Assembly (NCBI RefSeq): GCF_028610675.1
Contig: NZ_JAQQWS010000006.1
Location: 124,001-188,000, forward strand
Length of the DNA stretch: 64,000 nucleotides
Direction: 5' to 3'
Source of the DNA: Alkalihalobacillus pseudalcaliphilus
GTDB taxonomy: Bacteria; Bacillota; Bacilli; Bacillales; Bacillaceae_D
Made by a program: the position numbers and the translations under genes. Below are positions 53,012-61,749 of this stretch, piece by piece. Each line of letters starts with the position of its first letter. The first letter of the stretch is position 1. The notes beneath the pieces were generated by a model, which saw only the letters and a program-made list of their open reading frames with translations, searched no databases and was not told the DNA's origin.

Positions 53012-53171
53012 TTGACAATCGCTGAAGCAATTGATAGAATTTCTATCGAACATAACCAAATAACAAAACCCATTTTATTCAACTTGGGATTTGTGGACTT
53101 TTCAAGAAAATCGTTAGACATAACGACTGTCTTTTTTCGCCACACATTGATACAAACAATCAATGTGTGGC
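53012..53171 (+). promoter_or_regulatory. Promoter and structured leader of the EamA transporter gene
   Basis: -35 TTGACA (53012-53017), 17-bp spacer, -10 TAGAAT (53035-53040). In the leader, TCGTTA-GACA-TAACGA competes with AGACA-TAACGAC-TGTCT plus T6, two mutually exclusive hairpins. A perfect 13-bp stem then follows (GCCACACATTGAT at 53139-53151, ATCAATGTGTGGC at 53159-53171) with CTTTTTATG. This looks like an attenuator; no known riboswitch consensus was recognised. Confidence 0.6.
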
Positions 53172-53239
53172 TTTTTATGTTTTCTCGTACTTATTATTCA
53201 TAACAAATACACTAAAAGGAATAACAATGAGGTGAAAAA

Positions 53240-54166
53240 ATGAAGCAATTTATATATCCACTTGCTGTCTTATTAGGGGGAGCCTGCTTTGGTGTTTTAT
53301 CCACCTTTGTCAAACTTGCCTATGAGCAAGGCTTTAACCTAGCACAAGTCACAGGAGGACAATTCATAATAGGAACGATACTAATTTGGTTCCTCGTTTT
53401 AATTAGCAAAAAAAGGACGGTAACTTTCAAAAGATTTAGTCAGCTTGTCCTAGGCGGTATCCCGATGGCATTAACCGGCATTTTTTATTATCAATCGCTG
53501 CAAACATTAGATGCCTCATTAGCCATTATCTTTTTGTTTCAATTCGTCTGGGTAGGTACATTATTAGAATATTTACTCGATAAAAAGAAACCTAGTAAAA
53601 ATAAAATGAGTGCTATCTTATTATTAATCATTGGCTCTGTTTTAGCAGCAGGTGTCTTATCTAGCGGGTTTGAAAAACTTGCTTTATCAGGGGCAATTTG
53701 GGGGATTCTTGCATCAATAAGCTTTTCTTCCTTCGCTTATGTAAGTGGTAGAGTGGGGGCAGAACTTCCTCCTATTCAAAGAAGTGCTATCTTTGCAACA
53801 GGTGGACTTATTACGACATTACTCATCTTCCCACCTGTCTTTCTATTCGAACCAAGTACTGTTATTTCACTTGCACCGTATGGATTATTTTTAGGAATCT
53901 TTGGTGTGACACTACCACCTTTGCTTTTTGCAATTGGTATGCCTCATGTCGGAACTGGACTAGGAACGATTTTATCATCTTCTGAGTTACCAGTAGCTCT
54001 TTTGATGTCAATCCTCATCCTTCAAGAGCAAGTGGCTTGGATTCAATGGTTAGGGGTACTTATTATTAGTATCGGCATTGTCATTGGGAATATTTCATTA
54101 CTTCCAAAAGCAAAAAGACCACCCCATAAGCAGTCCCCAGAATCAACAACTATGTCAGCATCCTAA
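53240..54166 (+). CDS. EamA/DMT-superfamily transporter
   Basis: 308 residues, ten transmembrane segments in two EamA repeats. LGGACFGVLSTFVKLAYEQG and GGQFIIGTILIWF open repeat one; GILASISFSSFAYVSGRVGA opens repeat two. The end is hydrophilic and Ser/Pro-rich. The substrate is unknown (amino acids, purines or drugs in relatives). GAGGTGAA before the ATG. A promoter and terminator-like hairpins lie upstream, so expression is probably controlled by attenuation. Confidence 0.82.
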   Translation: MKQFIYPLAVLLGGACFGVLSTFVKLAYEQGFNLAQVTGGQFIIGTILIWFLVLISKKRTVTFKRFSQLVLGGIPMALTGIFYYQSLQTLDASLAIIFLFQFVWVGTLLEYLLDKKKPSKNKMSAILLLIIGSVLAAGVLSSGFEKLALSGAIWGILASISFSSFAYVSGRVGAELPPIQRSAIFATGGLITTLLIFPPVFLFEPSTVISLAPYGLFLGIFGVTLPPLLFAIGMPHVGTGLGTILSSSELPVALLMSILILQEQVAWIQWLGVLIISIGIVIGNISLLPKAKRPPHKQSPESTTMSAS

Positions 54167-54170
54167 CAGT

Positions 54171-54210
54171 AATCACCATTTCATATCTAAGAACGTATGA
54201 AATGGTGGTT
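54171..54210. terminator. Bidirectional terminator between eamA-like and kinase genes
   Basis: AATCACCATTTCATA (54171-54185) pairs with TATGAAATGGTGGTT (54196-54210), followed by ATTTTGC on the plus strand. It separates convergent genes. Confidence 0.75.
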
Positions 54211-54219
54211 ATTTTGCTT

Positions 54220-55476
54220 CTAATTTTGCAACGGTAACTTTATATATACATCAGTTCCTTTTCCTACTTGACTGTCAAATGAGACATTTCCATGCATTTG
54301 GTGAATGAGCTGAATAGAAATCATCGTCCCAAGCCCTGTTCCTTCTTTTTTTGTCGTATAATAAACCGTTCCAATCTTCTCTAATTGCTGTTTATCCATT
54401 CCTTTACCCGTGTCACTGATTCTAATGTACACATAACCAGATGCTTGCCATACATGCACGGTCACCTTACCGTCATCATCAATGGCTTCAATGGCATTTT
54501 TCATAAAATTAATAATGACTTGTTTAAATTGGTAACGATCAGTCCATATATTCAACTCCTCTTGGTACGTTGTAATTAACTCAACATTTTCTTTGAGGGC
54601 CATTGGATTAAGTAAACTAACAACCTCTTGAATACATTTTGTTACACTTACTGATTCAATTTTTTTTAGCTTAGGTTTTGCAAAATCTAAATAGTCATTC
54701 ACAATATATTCGGCTCGTTCAAGCTCGCTTAATGCCAAGTTAAAATATTCAATGTCATCCTCTTTTTTTGCATCTTCTTTCATTAATTGAAGAAATCCTT
54801 TTACTACCGTGAGAGGATTCCGAACCTCATGTGCGATAGAAGCTGCTAATTCAGCAACCGTATTCTGTCTTTCAGTTTGAATAATTTCCCCTAAAATTTT
54901 TGACTTCTCTAGGATCATCTCATAGAGAAGCATTGAAAACGTCGCCGTTAGTACGAAGGTGACAAAATAATAAAAGTAATGGCTCGAAAAGAAAGAAAAG
55001 AAGGTTTGGTCATTGAGTGTGCTCAAAATTTCATGAATCGCGAATACATATTGAAGGAGTAATGCAAACAAGACTAAGAATAACAACCAACATACTTTTT
55101 TTATTCGTCTAAGATTTTTCTTGAACTTGAATAATACAAGTTGACTCATTATAGCTATCAACACGGTCGAAATAACATACATGATTTCCCAACCAATAAG
55201 GAATTTATAGCCAATCATGACAACCAATACGCTCCAGCCGACCTTTTGACCACCATATAGGAAGCCTAACATTAATGGTATATAACGAAAATCCCATGGT
55301 ACGCCATATTCAACATAGGTAACACTCATACAAATAACCGCTACAATCGAATGAAGCAAAGCCATAACAAGCGTCGTCTTATTTGCTTTAAAATCCTTCC
55401 CGCTCTGAAACAAACTCATAATAAAACCTGGTATTAATACGATGAGTACCTGAAGTAATAGCATTTCCGTAATCAT
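54220..55476 (-). CDS. KinB-like sporulation sensor histidine kinase
   Basis: About 418 residues. Six transmembrane segments (about 1-185) with short loops, then HisKA with the phospho-His in ELAASIAHEVRNPLTVVKGF and HATPase boxes NFMKNAIEA, ISDTGKGMD and KEGTGLGTMI. The HEVRNPLTVV context and the six-TM input match B. subtilis KinB, which feeds the Spo0F/Spo0B/Spo0A phosphorelay. ATG at 55476 is chosen from domain alignment; its ribosome site is weak. A sigma-H-like promoter and a SinR-like operator lie upstream. Confidence 0.75.
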   Translation of the reverse strand: MITEMLLLQVLIVLIPGFIMSLFQSGKDFKANKTTLVMALLHSIVAVICMSVTYVEYGVPWDFRYIPLMLGFLYGGQKVGWSVLVVMIGYKFLIGWEIMYVISTVLIAIMSQLVLFKFKKNLRRIKKVCWLLFLVLFALLLQYVFAIHEILSTLNDQTFFSFFSSHYFYYFVTFVLTATFSMLLYEMILEKSKILGEIIQTERQNTVAELAASIAHEVRNPLTVVKGFLQLMKEDAKKEDDIEYFNLALSELERAEYIVNDYLDFAKPKLKKIESVSVTKCIQEVVSLLNPMALKENVELITTYQEELNIWTDRYQFKQVIINFMKNAIEAIDDDGKVTVHVWQASGYVYIRISDTGKGMDKQQLEKIGTVYYTTKKEGTGLGTMISIQLIHQMHGNVSFDSQVGKGTDVYIKLPLQN

Positions 55477-55516
55477 AAGGTTTCCCCAATTCCCTCCACA
55501 CATAATGTTATGGGGT

Positions 55517-55543
55517 ATTCGACATAAATAACAAAAAACCTCC
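55517..55543 (-). promoter_or_regulatory. Candidate sigma-H promoter of the KinB-like gene
   Basis: GGAGGTTTT, 11 bp, GTCGAAT on the minus strand agrees with the sigma-H consensus RNAGGAWWW-N11/12-RNNGAAT with one mismatch. It lies 41 bp before the ATG. Confidence 0.5.
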
Positions 55544-55580
55544 AAATGTTCAAAATTTCGTGTCAGATTATCAAATGAAC

Positions 55581-55596
55581 GTTCTTTGTTAAGAAC
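55581..55596. promoter_or_regulatory. SinR-like operator upstream of the KinB-like gene
   Basis: GTTCTTTGTTAAGAAC, the same 7-2-7 arrangement as in the eps and lasso promoters, 105 bp upstream of the kinase ATG and about 38 bp upstream of the sigma-H-like box. Confidence 0.5.
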
Positions 55597-55614
55597 AGAA
55601 AATCGCTTTAGTTA

Positions 55615-55660
55615 CAAAAAAAACTGTTCAGCCCGAATAAGATCGTTTAACTGAACAGCT
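55615..55660 (-). terminator. Terminator of the heterodimeric ABC exporter operon
   Basis: AGCTGTTCAG and CTGAACAGTT pair on the minus strand, followed by TTTTTTTT. Confidence 0.8.
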
Positions 55661-55676
55661 ATAATGTATCGTATCG

Positions 55677-57530
55677 TTATGCACCGTGCAATTTGGCATA
55701 ATATCCATCTGCTGCTAACAATACATCATGCGATCCTTCCTCAACCACATTTCCATTCTCTATCACTAAAATTTTATCTGCCCTTTCAATCGTATTTAAA
55801 CGATGGGCAATGATAAAGCTGGTTCTTCCTTGCATTAATACTTGGAGTGCATCTTGAATTTTGATTTCCGTAATGGTATCAATACTGCTTGTTGCTTCAT
55901 CTAAAATTAATATCGCTGGGTCTGCTAAAATAGCCCGAGCAATCGAGAGTAATTGCTTTTGACCTTGAGAAATACCACTTCCATCTTGAGCAAGTACCGT
56001 ATCAAACCCATCAGGCAACTTGTTAATAAATGAGGTTGCATTAGCTAATGCCGCAGCTTTTTCCACTTCTTCATCTGTAGCATCTAACTTTCCATAGCGA
56101 ATATTCTCTCGAATCGTTGCTTGGAATAAGAACGTATCTTGTAGAACAAATGCCATTTGACTCCTCAAGCTCTCGGTATCCATATCATTTATAGGCATAT
56201 CATCGATCCGGATTTCACCTGAAGCAGGCTGATAAAATTTTGCTAGTAAGTTAACCACAGTTGTTTTTCCAGCACCAGTAGGTCCAACGAGTGCTAACAC
56301 TTCACCTGCTTTTACATCAAAATTCATACCAGCAATCGTTGACTTTTCTGAGTCATATGAAAAGACAACGTCTTTAAACTCAACATTCCCCCGGAGACTT
56401 GCGACTTGTTTGGCACCTTGTTTGTTCTTTTCTTGCTCTTCATCAAGTATGTCAAACACTCGCTCAGCCCCTGCAACCGCAGATAAAAGCATATTAAATT
56501 GGTTCGCTAAGTCATTTAATGGACGCGTGAATTGTCTTGAGTACTCAGCAAATATAACAATAGTCCCGACTGAAACATGATCATATAACACAAGGATTGC
56601 CCCGATTCCAGCGATAAAGGCAAAGCTTAAATTGTTCAGGACATTCATCACTTTCGGAATAAATCCTGAGTAAGTTTGTGCCCAAAAGCTCGCTTTTCTT
56701 AGCTTTTTATTTTTTTCCCTAAATTCACGAATAACATGCTCTTCCTGTGAGAAGGTTTTAACGATTTTTTGCCCTGATATCGTCTCTTCGATATAACCAT
56801 TAATTTCACCAACTTCACGCTGTTGTTCCTTGAAAAAAACGGACGTACGCTTTGTAATCCATCTCATACCAAAGAACATTAACGGAATCACAAGCATCGT
56901 TATGACAGTTAGTAAGACACTTTCAAACAACATAACAGCTATAATCCCAACAAATGTGAGCACACTTGAAAAAATTTGAATAACCGAGCTATTTAATGTT
57001 GAACTTATATTTTCTATATCATTCGTTACACGACTCATCAGTTCCCCATGCTGTCTCTTATCAAAGAAAGGTAGAGGGAGACGGTGTAAATGTTTAACAA
57101 GCTGTGTGCGCAAAGTAAAAATCGTTTTTTGTGCAATTCCAACCATCCAAACATTCTGTAGCCACAAAGCAAGTGAGTGTAACAAATAAATAATCGCTAA
57201 AATAATCAATATTTGTACAAAAAAGTTAGTTTCTCGATTAACTAAGTAGAAGTCAACGGACTTACCAACGATATACGGACCAATTAAAGCAAGTGCCGAT
57301 GAAATAACGACTAAAAGTAATATAAAGATGATTTGTATTTTATAAGTCGCTAAATAACTCCAAACTCTTTTAATCGTTTGGTAACCATTTTGTACTTTCG
57401 GTTTTCCTGAATACGCGGCTTGATGCTTAGGAGGAGGGGCGGTGCTTGATTCATGTTCCTCTGAGTTTTTTTTATTTCTTCGAAAGTCAATTCGTTCATA
57501 TTGAAAAGGCTCTTTTAACTTTTTAAGCAT
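55677..57530 (-). CDS. Heterodimeric ABC exporter, second half (YfiC/YheH-like)
   Basis: About 617 residues: a charged N-terminal extension of about 60 residues, six transmembrane segments, and an ATPase domain with Walker A GPTGAGKTT, Walker B ILILDEATSS with the catalytic Glu, and H-loop AHRLNT. The signature is degenerate (SQGQK instead of LSGGQ), as expected for one half of an asymmetric multidrug exporter. ATG at 57530 overlaps the stop of the partner gene, so the two halves are made in equal amounts. Confidence 0.85.
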   Translation of the reverse strand: MLKKLKEPFQYERIDFRRNKKNSEEHESSTAPPPKHQAAYSGKPKVQNGYQTIKRVWSYLATYKIQIIFILLLVVISSALALIGPYIVGKSVDFYLVNRETNFFVQILIILAIIYLLHSLALWLQNVWMVGIAQKTIFTLRTQLVKHLHRLPLPFFDKRQHGELMSRVTNDIENISSTLNSSVIQIFSSVLTFVGIIAVMLFESVLLTVITMLVIPLMFFGMRWITKRTSVFFKEQQREVGEINGYIEETISGQKIVKTFSQEEHVIREFREKNKKLRKASFWAQTYSGFIPKVMNVLNNLSFAFIAGIGAILVLYDHVSVGTIVIFAEYSRQFTRPLNDLANQFNMLLSAVAGAERVFDILDEEQEKNKQGAKQVASLRGNVEFKDVVFSYDSEKSTIAGMNFDVKAGEVLALVGPTGAGKTTVVNLLAKFYQPASGEIRIDDMPINDMDTESLRSQMAFVLQDTFLFQATIRENIRYGKLDATDEEVEKAAALANATSFINKLPDGFDTVLAQDGSGISQGQKQLLSIARAILADPAILILDEATSSIDTITEIKIQDALQVLMQGRTSFIIAHRLNTIERADKILVIENGNVVEEGSHDVLLAADGYYAKLHGA

Positions 57531-59250
57531 TTTCAAGCACTCCTCCCCGCTCTTGGGACTGAACAATTCGTTGATATAGTTTAGATGATTCGACTAACTC
57601 ATTATGGTTGCCCGTTGCAACGATTTTCCCATCATCTAATAATATAATTCGATCTGCTTCTTGAGCACTTATAACCTTTTGGGTAATCATAAGCGTCGTA
57701 CATTCATATTTTTGTAAAGCTTGCATAAATCTTTTCTCTGTCTGTACATCTAAAGCACTTGTACTGTCATCTAGCAGTAATATGTCCGGCTTTCGAATAA
57801 GGGCACGAGCAATTGAAATTCTCTGCTTTTGTCCACCGGATAAATTAACACCTTTTTGACCAATTCGGCCTCGATATTGCTCGGGTAATGATAAGATAGT
57901 CTCGTGGATTTGAGCACTTTTTGCTGCTTCATGGATCTCTTCTTCTGTGGCATCCTCGCGACCCCAAGCGATATTTTCTTCAATGGTACCACTAAATAAC
58001 AGAACCTCCTGTGGCACATACGCAATTGATTTTCGTAACTCTTCCACACGAAACTCTTTCACATTCATACCATTTATTAAGATACTTCCTGCGGTGCTAT
58101 CATAGAGTCTTGGTATTAATTGAAACATCGTTGTTTTACCAGAACCAGTTCCACCCATAATCGCGATGGTTTCACCTTTATATATAGATAGTTGAATCTG
58201 CTTAATCGCCGTATCCCCATTACCCGGATACCGAAAAGAAACGTTATCAAATCGCATAATTTCTTTGCTAGCAGCCTTCTTCACTTGCTGTGAGCCATCT
58301 TGCATATCCACATCTGTATTTAACACTTCTACGATACGTTCTGAAGATGCCTTCGCACGTGAAAAAACCATAATAATCATCGCAAAAACAGTCAAAGCAC
58401 CCGTAATTCGAAGGACATAGTTAATGATGGCTACCACTTCTCCTACTTGTACCGTTCCTGTTTGAATGGCTGATTGAGCAAACCATAAAATACCGATAAT
58501 AGAAACGTTCATAATAAATAACAAGATAGGCATCGTCGTTTCCAAGAGCCTTAATGCTTTAACTGTTTTATCCATTAATTGTTTATTTCTATCTACAAAG
58601 CGCTTTTGCTCATGTTTACGTCTCACATACGCTTTAATTAGCTTCATTCCACCAAGGTGTTCACGAATGACAGAGTTCACACCATCTAATTTTTGCTGAA
58701 CGAGTTTAAAGAGTTTTGCTGCTGCCTTCATAACAAATACTAAAAATAATAAAAGAATGGGTACCGTTAGGACTAGAAACATCGCTAGCTGCATATTTAA
58801 AAGTAGTGCCATAATGACACCACCGACAACTAATAACGGTGCTCTTAACATGATTCTCAAACTCATAAAGAGCGTATTCTGTATTTGTGTCACATCATTC
58901 GTCAATCGTGTAATCAATGATGAAGTTTGAAATTTCTGTAAGTTCGAGAATGAAAAAGCTTGTACCTTCTCATACATACCATTCCGTAAGTCGAGACCTG
59001 TGCTTTGACTGACATGACCTGCAAAGAAGGAATTGACAATACCAGCAATAAAGGCAAATAAGGAAACAACAACCATGATGCCGCCCCAGTAGAGAACAGC
59101 CTGCAAATCATTTTGCATAATTCCATCATCTATAATTCTTGCTAATAAGAGTGGATGAATTAATTCAACCACTAATTCGATAAACATCAAAATCAGAGCA
59201 ATCCACATCGCAAATTGATATGGACGAATATAACCCCATATGACTTTCAA
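57523..59250 (-). CDS. Heterodimeric ABC exporter, first half (YfiB/YheI-like)
   Basis: 575 residues, six transmembrane segments then ATPase domain: Walker A GGTGSGKTT, signature LSGGQKQR, but Walker B ILLLDDSTSAL has Asp where the catalytic Glu should be, and the H-loop reads ITQKV with Gln for His. This subunit therefore carries the non-hydrolysing site, while its partner supplies the Glu and His. Such pairs (LmrCD, BmrCD, YfiBC) export amphiphilic drugs. TTG start behind GGAG. Confidence 0.85.
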   Translation of the reverse strand: MKVIWGYIRPYQFAMWIALILMFIELVVELIHPLLLARIIDDGIMQNDLQAVLYWGGIMVVVSLFAFIAGIVNSFFAGHVSQSTGLDLRNGMYEKVQAFSFSNLQKFQTSSLITRLTNDVTQIQNTLFMSLRIMLRAPLLVVGGVIMALLLNMQLAMFLVLTVPILLLFLVFVMKAAAKLFKLVQQKLDGVNSVIREHLGGMKLIKAYVRRKHEQKRFVDRNKQLMDKTVKALRLLETTMPILLFIMNVSIIGILWFAQSAIQTGTVQVGEVVAIINYVLRITGALTVFAMIIMVFSRAKASSERIVEVLNTDVDMQDGSQQVKKAASKEIMRFDNVSFRYPGNGDTAIKQIQLSIYKGETIAIMGGTGSGKTTMFQLIPRLYDSTAGSILINGMNVKEFRVEELRKSIAYVPQEVLLFSGTIEENIAWGREDATEEEIHEAAKSAQIHETILSLPEQYRGRIGQKGVNLSGGQKQRISIARALIRKPDILLLDDSTSALDVQTEKRFMQALQKYECTTLMITQKVISAQEADRIILLDDGKIVATGNHNELVESSKLYQRIVQSQERGGVLENA

Positions 59251-59363
59251 TTTAGCTCCTCCCCTTACGGAAACTCATACTATTTTATTTTTCTATATAT
59301 TATTACATTTTAGCTTAAATCAGAATATTTTGGAACCCGAAGTTTTTTTAGTCTGCCCTATTT

Positions 59364-59408
59364 TAAAAAAAGAATAAGCATACACAAGTAGATAATGTGT
59401 ATGCTTAT
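59364..59408 (-). terminator. Terminator of the acyltransferase-3 gene
   Basis: Perfect 13-bp arms ATAAGCATACACA (59374-59386) and TGTGTATGCTTAT (59396-59408); the minus-strand product ends in a U-rich run. Confidence 0.8.
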
Positions 59409-59413
59409 AATTA

Positions 59414-60391
59414 TTATACAGGTATCAATTTCTTTGAATAATAATTCCCGCAAATAAAACAAATAATCAGTGATAATCCAACCAATAAGGCATAATTATT
59501 CGCAAATTCATAAAGTGTACTTTTATCGATAAAGGTTTGGATAAGTTGAATAATAATACCGTGTAATAAATAGATCGACATCGTTCTTTGACCGATAACA
59601 GTAAAGCTAAACTCCCTTTTTGGTACAATCGCCATAAAAGCAAAGATGACGATCGGCGTAGCTATATACTGAACAAACCTAATTCCCGCGTCGATAACGT
59701 AGCCCCTACCCATCTCTCTATAAGACTCGGAACCCAATAGCCAAGGTATTCCTCCTTCAGGGAAAAATTCTATGACTATAATAAATAAAGTAATTAGTAT
59801 GATTGCTCCGATATGTGGAGTATATCGATAATCCTTAAATCGCTCAATATGTTCACGTTTCAATAAGAATCCGAGAAAGAAAAACGGAAAGAATACAAAG
59901 GTTCTTGATAAGCTTAACCATGTACCGACTTGCTCAATAAACCCAACTCCCATTCCAATTAAAACCGCAGCGGCCAGCCCGTACCAACGCCACTTACCGA
60001 ATACAAATAACAGTAAATTCCAAGTAAATAATGATAGCAAAAACCACATCGTCCAATGAGGAGAAAACAGATCAAATTGTAAAGCTTTATCCCCATTTAA
60101 GTAATAAAAAATGGAATAAAAGATTTGAAAGATGAAATAAGGAATTAATATCTTTTTAAAGGTTTTCTTCAAATATCCTTTTTTCTTATATCCTTTAGAA
60201 AAGTAACCAGAAATCAATATAAAAGCGGGCATATGAAAAATATAAATCATAGCATATAAGTGATATAAAAAGTCCTCTTGTCCTTTTAATGGACTTATTA
60301 CATGACCAATAACAACCAAAAAGATAAGGAAGAATTTTAAGTTGTCAAAGTACGGATTACGATTCGCTTTTTGGATGGCTGTACTTGCCAT
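59414..60391 (-). CDS. Acyltransferase family 3 membrane protein (sugar O-acetylase-like)
   Basis: About 325 residues, ten transmembrane segments. NPYFDNLKFFLIFLVVIGHV carries the conserved His, followed by YIFHMPAFILISGYFSKGY and SIYLLHGIIIQL. This is the fucose-4-O-acetylase/OafA-type fold that moves acetyl groups onto surface glycans. It is a possible decorating enzyme for exopolysaccharide or wall polymer, but is not linked to the eps operon. ATG at 60391 is preceded by ACAGGAGGTG. Confidence 0.82.
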   Translation of the reverse strand: MASTAIQKANRNPYFDNLKFFLIFLVVIGHVISPLKGQEDFLYHLYAMIYIFHMPAFILISGYFSKGYKKKGYLKKTFKKILIPYFIFQIFYSIFYYLNGDKALQFDLFSPHWTMWFLLSLFTWNLLLFVFGKWRWYGLAAAVLIGMGVGFIEQVGTWLSLSRTFVFFPFFFLGFLLKREHIERFKDYRYTPHIGAIILITLFIIVIEFFPEGGIPWLLGSESYREMGRGYVIDAGIRFVQYIATPIVIFAFMAIVPKREFSFTVIGQRTMSIYLLHGIIIQLIQTFIDKSTLYEFANNYALLVGLSLIICFICGNYYSKKLIPV

Positions 60392-60583
60392 GTTACACCT
60401 CCTGTTCACACATAACAAAACTAATACTTTCGCACAAGTATTAGATACCCTTATTATATTTCTTAGCTGTTACAGAATGATTAGCATTTGCTCTTATTTT
60501 GTTGGAGAATCATGAAAAAAAGTGGTATAAACCCGAATTACTGAGGAAAAGATGGGGGATATGGATGGATATCCATTTGTATG

Positions 60584-60970
60584 ATTTTGTATGAAAGTTA
60601 TCTAAAGCTGATGTGCTCTTCTTCGAAGATCGCTGCGGGAATGAGGGGCACGCTTTCCGCAGGCCTTGCTTGAGCCTCCGCTTTAGCTATTGCAGGCTTC
60701 TTGGTTCGTACACTTCTCATACAAAACTTCCATGATTACTTACTAAGCAACTCATCACCAACAGGAATGAAAGTTACTTTTTGGGAAGATGATTACCTTG
60801 AGATTAACTGTAACCTAGCGGGCGAGTCATGCGGAGACTCCCATAGGACGTATGTGTTCCGCTGGCTGTACCGATTAGCTCAGTGCCACGTGATTGTCTC
60901 GGAGCATGATTTTCGGTAGCGGCAAGCAAAGCTCCGCATATGAGTATCAGTGCCAACGTTCATACAAAAT
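60584..60970. repeat. Dispersed intergenic repeat, long copy f with terminal inverted repeats
   Basis: Ends are ATTTTGTATGAAAGTT (60584-60599) and AACGTTCATACAAAAT (60955-60970), giving a MITE-like unit of 387 bp. Inside are GGAGCATGATTTTCGG, TAGCGGCAAG and AGCTCCGCAT, the inverted hairpin core. An open frame within it (60701-60919) is part of the repeat and is not called. It occupies the 786-bp gap 60392-61177. Confidence 0.7.
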
Positions 60971-61019
60971 AAATAAATGAATGAAGAGTAATAAAAGCTA
61001 CCAAAGCAAGAAACAAAAT

Positions 61020-61130
61020 CATATTGAATCAAGTGCCAACAGTCAAAGGGCAAAACGCCATTTTCGTTTTTGTTAGTGGTGAAGGGAATCGGGCTTCGCC
61101 ATCAGTGTTTTGTGTAAAACTAAATGAGTA
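61020..61130. repeat. Dispersed repeat module g
   Basis: CAAAGGGCAAAACGCCATTT, TCGTTTTTGTTAGTGGTGAA and GGGCTTCGCCATCAGTG align with 36668-36750 in copy c, including the trailing TTTTGTRT end. Confidence 0.6.
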
Positions 61131-61177
61131 ATGCTCTCTTTTCGAGATAGCTTGATCTTCCGGGTCATTGTTTTTGG

Positions 61178-61615
61178 TCATAATTTCTTTTTAAAACAAA
61201 TAATACGGTTCGCTTCCTCGAAGCCTAGTTTCAAATGAGTATGTAAACTTTTCTCATTTGTTAGTTCACAATCACTTGCAAATTCCGAACAACCTTTCTG
61301 TTTTGCCCAATGTTCAGCGGCTTTTACTAACTCTTTCGCATAACCTTGAAGTCGGTACGCTTCTTTTACAAACAACCCTTCCAAATACCCCACAGGACTT
61401 GAGCCTGTGCCCTCGACATAATCATTTCTTAACTGGACTTGTGAAAAACCAATCAATTCATTACCTTCAAAGGCAACATATATAGACGCATCATCTTTTT
61501 CTATTAGTTCTTCTATGTCGTTTGTAAACCCTTCAACTGAATGATTGGGCCAAAGTAATACCATCAGTTCCGCTACAGAACGACTTTCTTCAACTCTTAC
61601 TTCTTTCACATCCAA
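61178..61615 (-). CDS. GNAT acetyltransferase, aminoglycoside 6'-N-acetyltransferase-like
   Basis: About 145 residues. WPNHS near the N-terminus, GTGSSPVGYLEGLFVKEAYR then LQGYAKELVKAAEHWAK (acetyl-CoA loop), and GCSEFASDCELTNEKSLHTH then LKLGFEEANRIICFKK follow the chromosomal AAC(6') subgroup. Resistance is not implied; many relatives act on other amines. The start is unsure: TTG at 61615 has GGTGGGG at 6 nt, and a TTG at 61639 would give eight more residues. Confidence 0.75.
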   Translation of the reverse strand: MDVKEVRVEESRSVAELMVLLWPNHSVEGFTNDIEELIEKDDASIYVAFEGNELIGFSQVQLRNDYVEGTGSSPVGYLEGLFVKEAYRLQGYAKELVKAAEHWAKQKGCSEFASDCELTNEKSLHTHLKLGFEEANRIICFKKKL

Positions 61616-61749
61616 CTCGTACCCCACCTTCGATATCAAAATTCATTTTATTTTCAGTATAATTTTTCCTTAAAAATGTGACAAGTGATTCATTATGTTT
61701 TATCCTAAAATTAATGGTTATAGACAATGAAGAAAAAAGGGTGGTTAGA

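Noticed and set aside
52973..53203. 76-codon plus-strand ORF upstream of the EamA gene
   Set aside because: It covers the promoter and the hairpins of the leader; no ribosome site before its ATG.
60701..60919. 72-codon plus-strand ORF
   Set aside because: It lies wholly inside a dispersed intergenic repeat and has no ribosome site or family resemblance.
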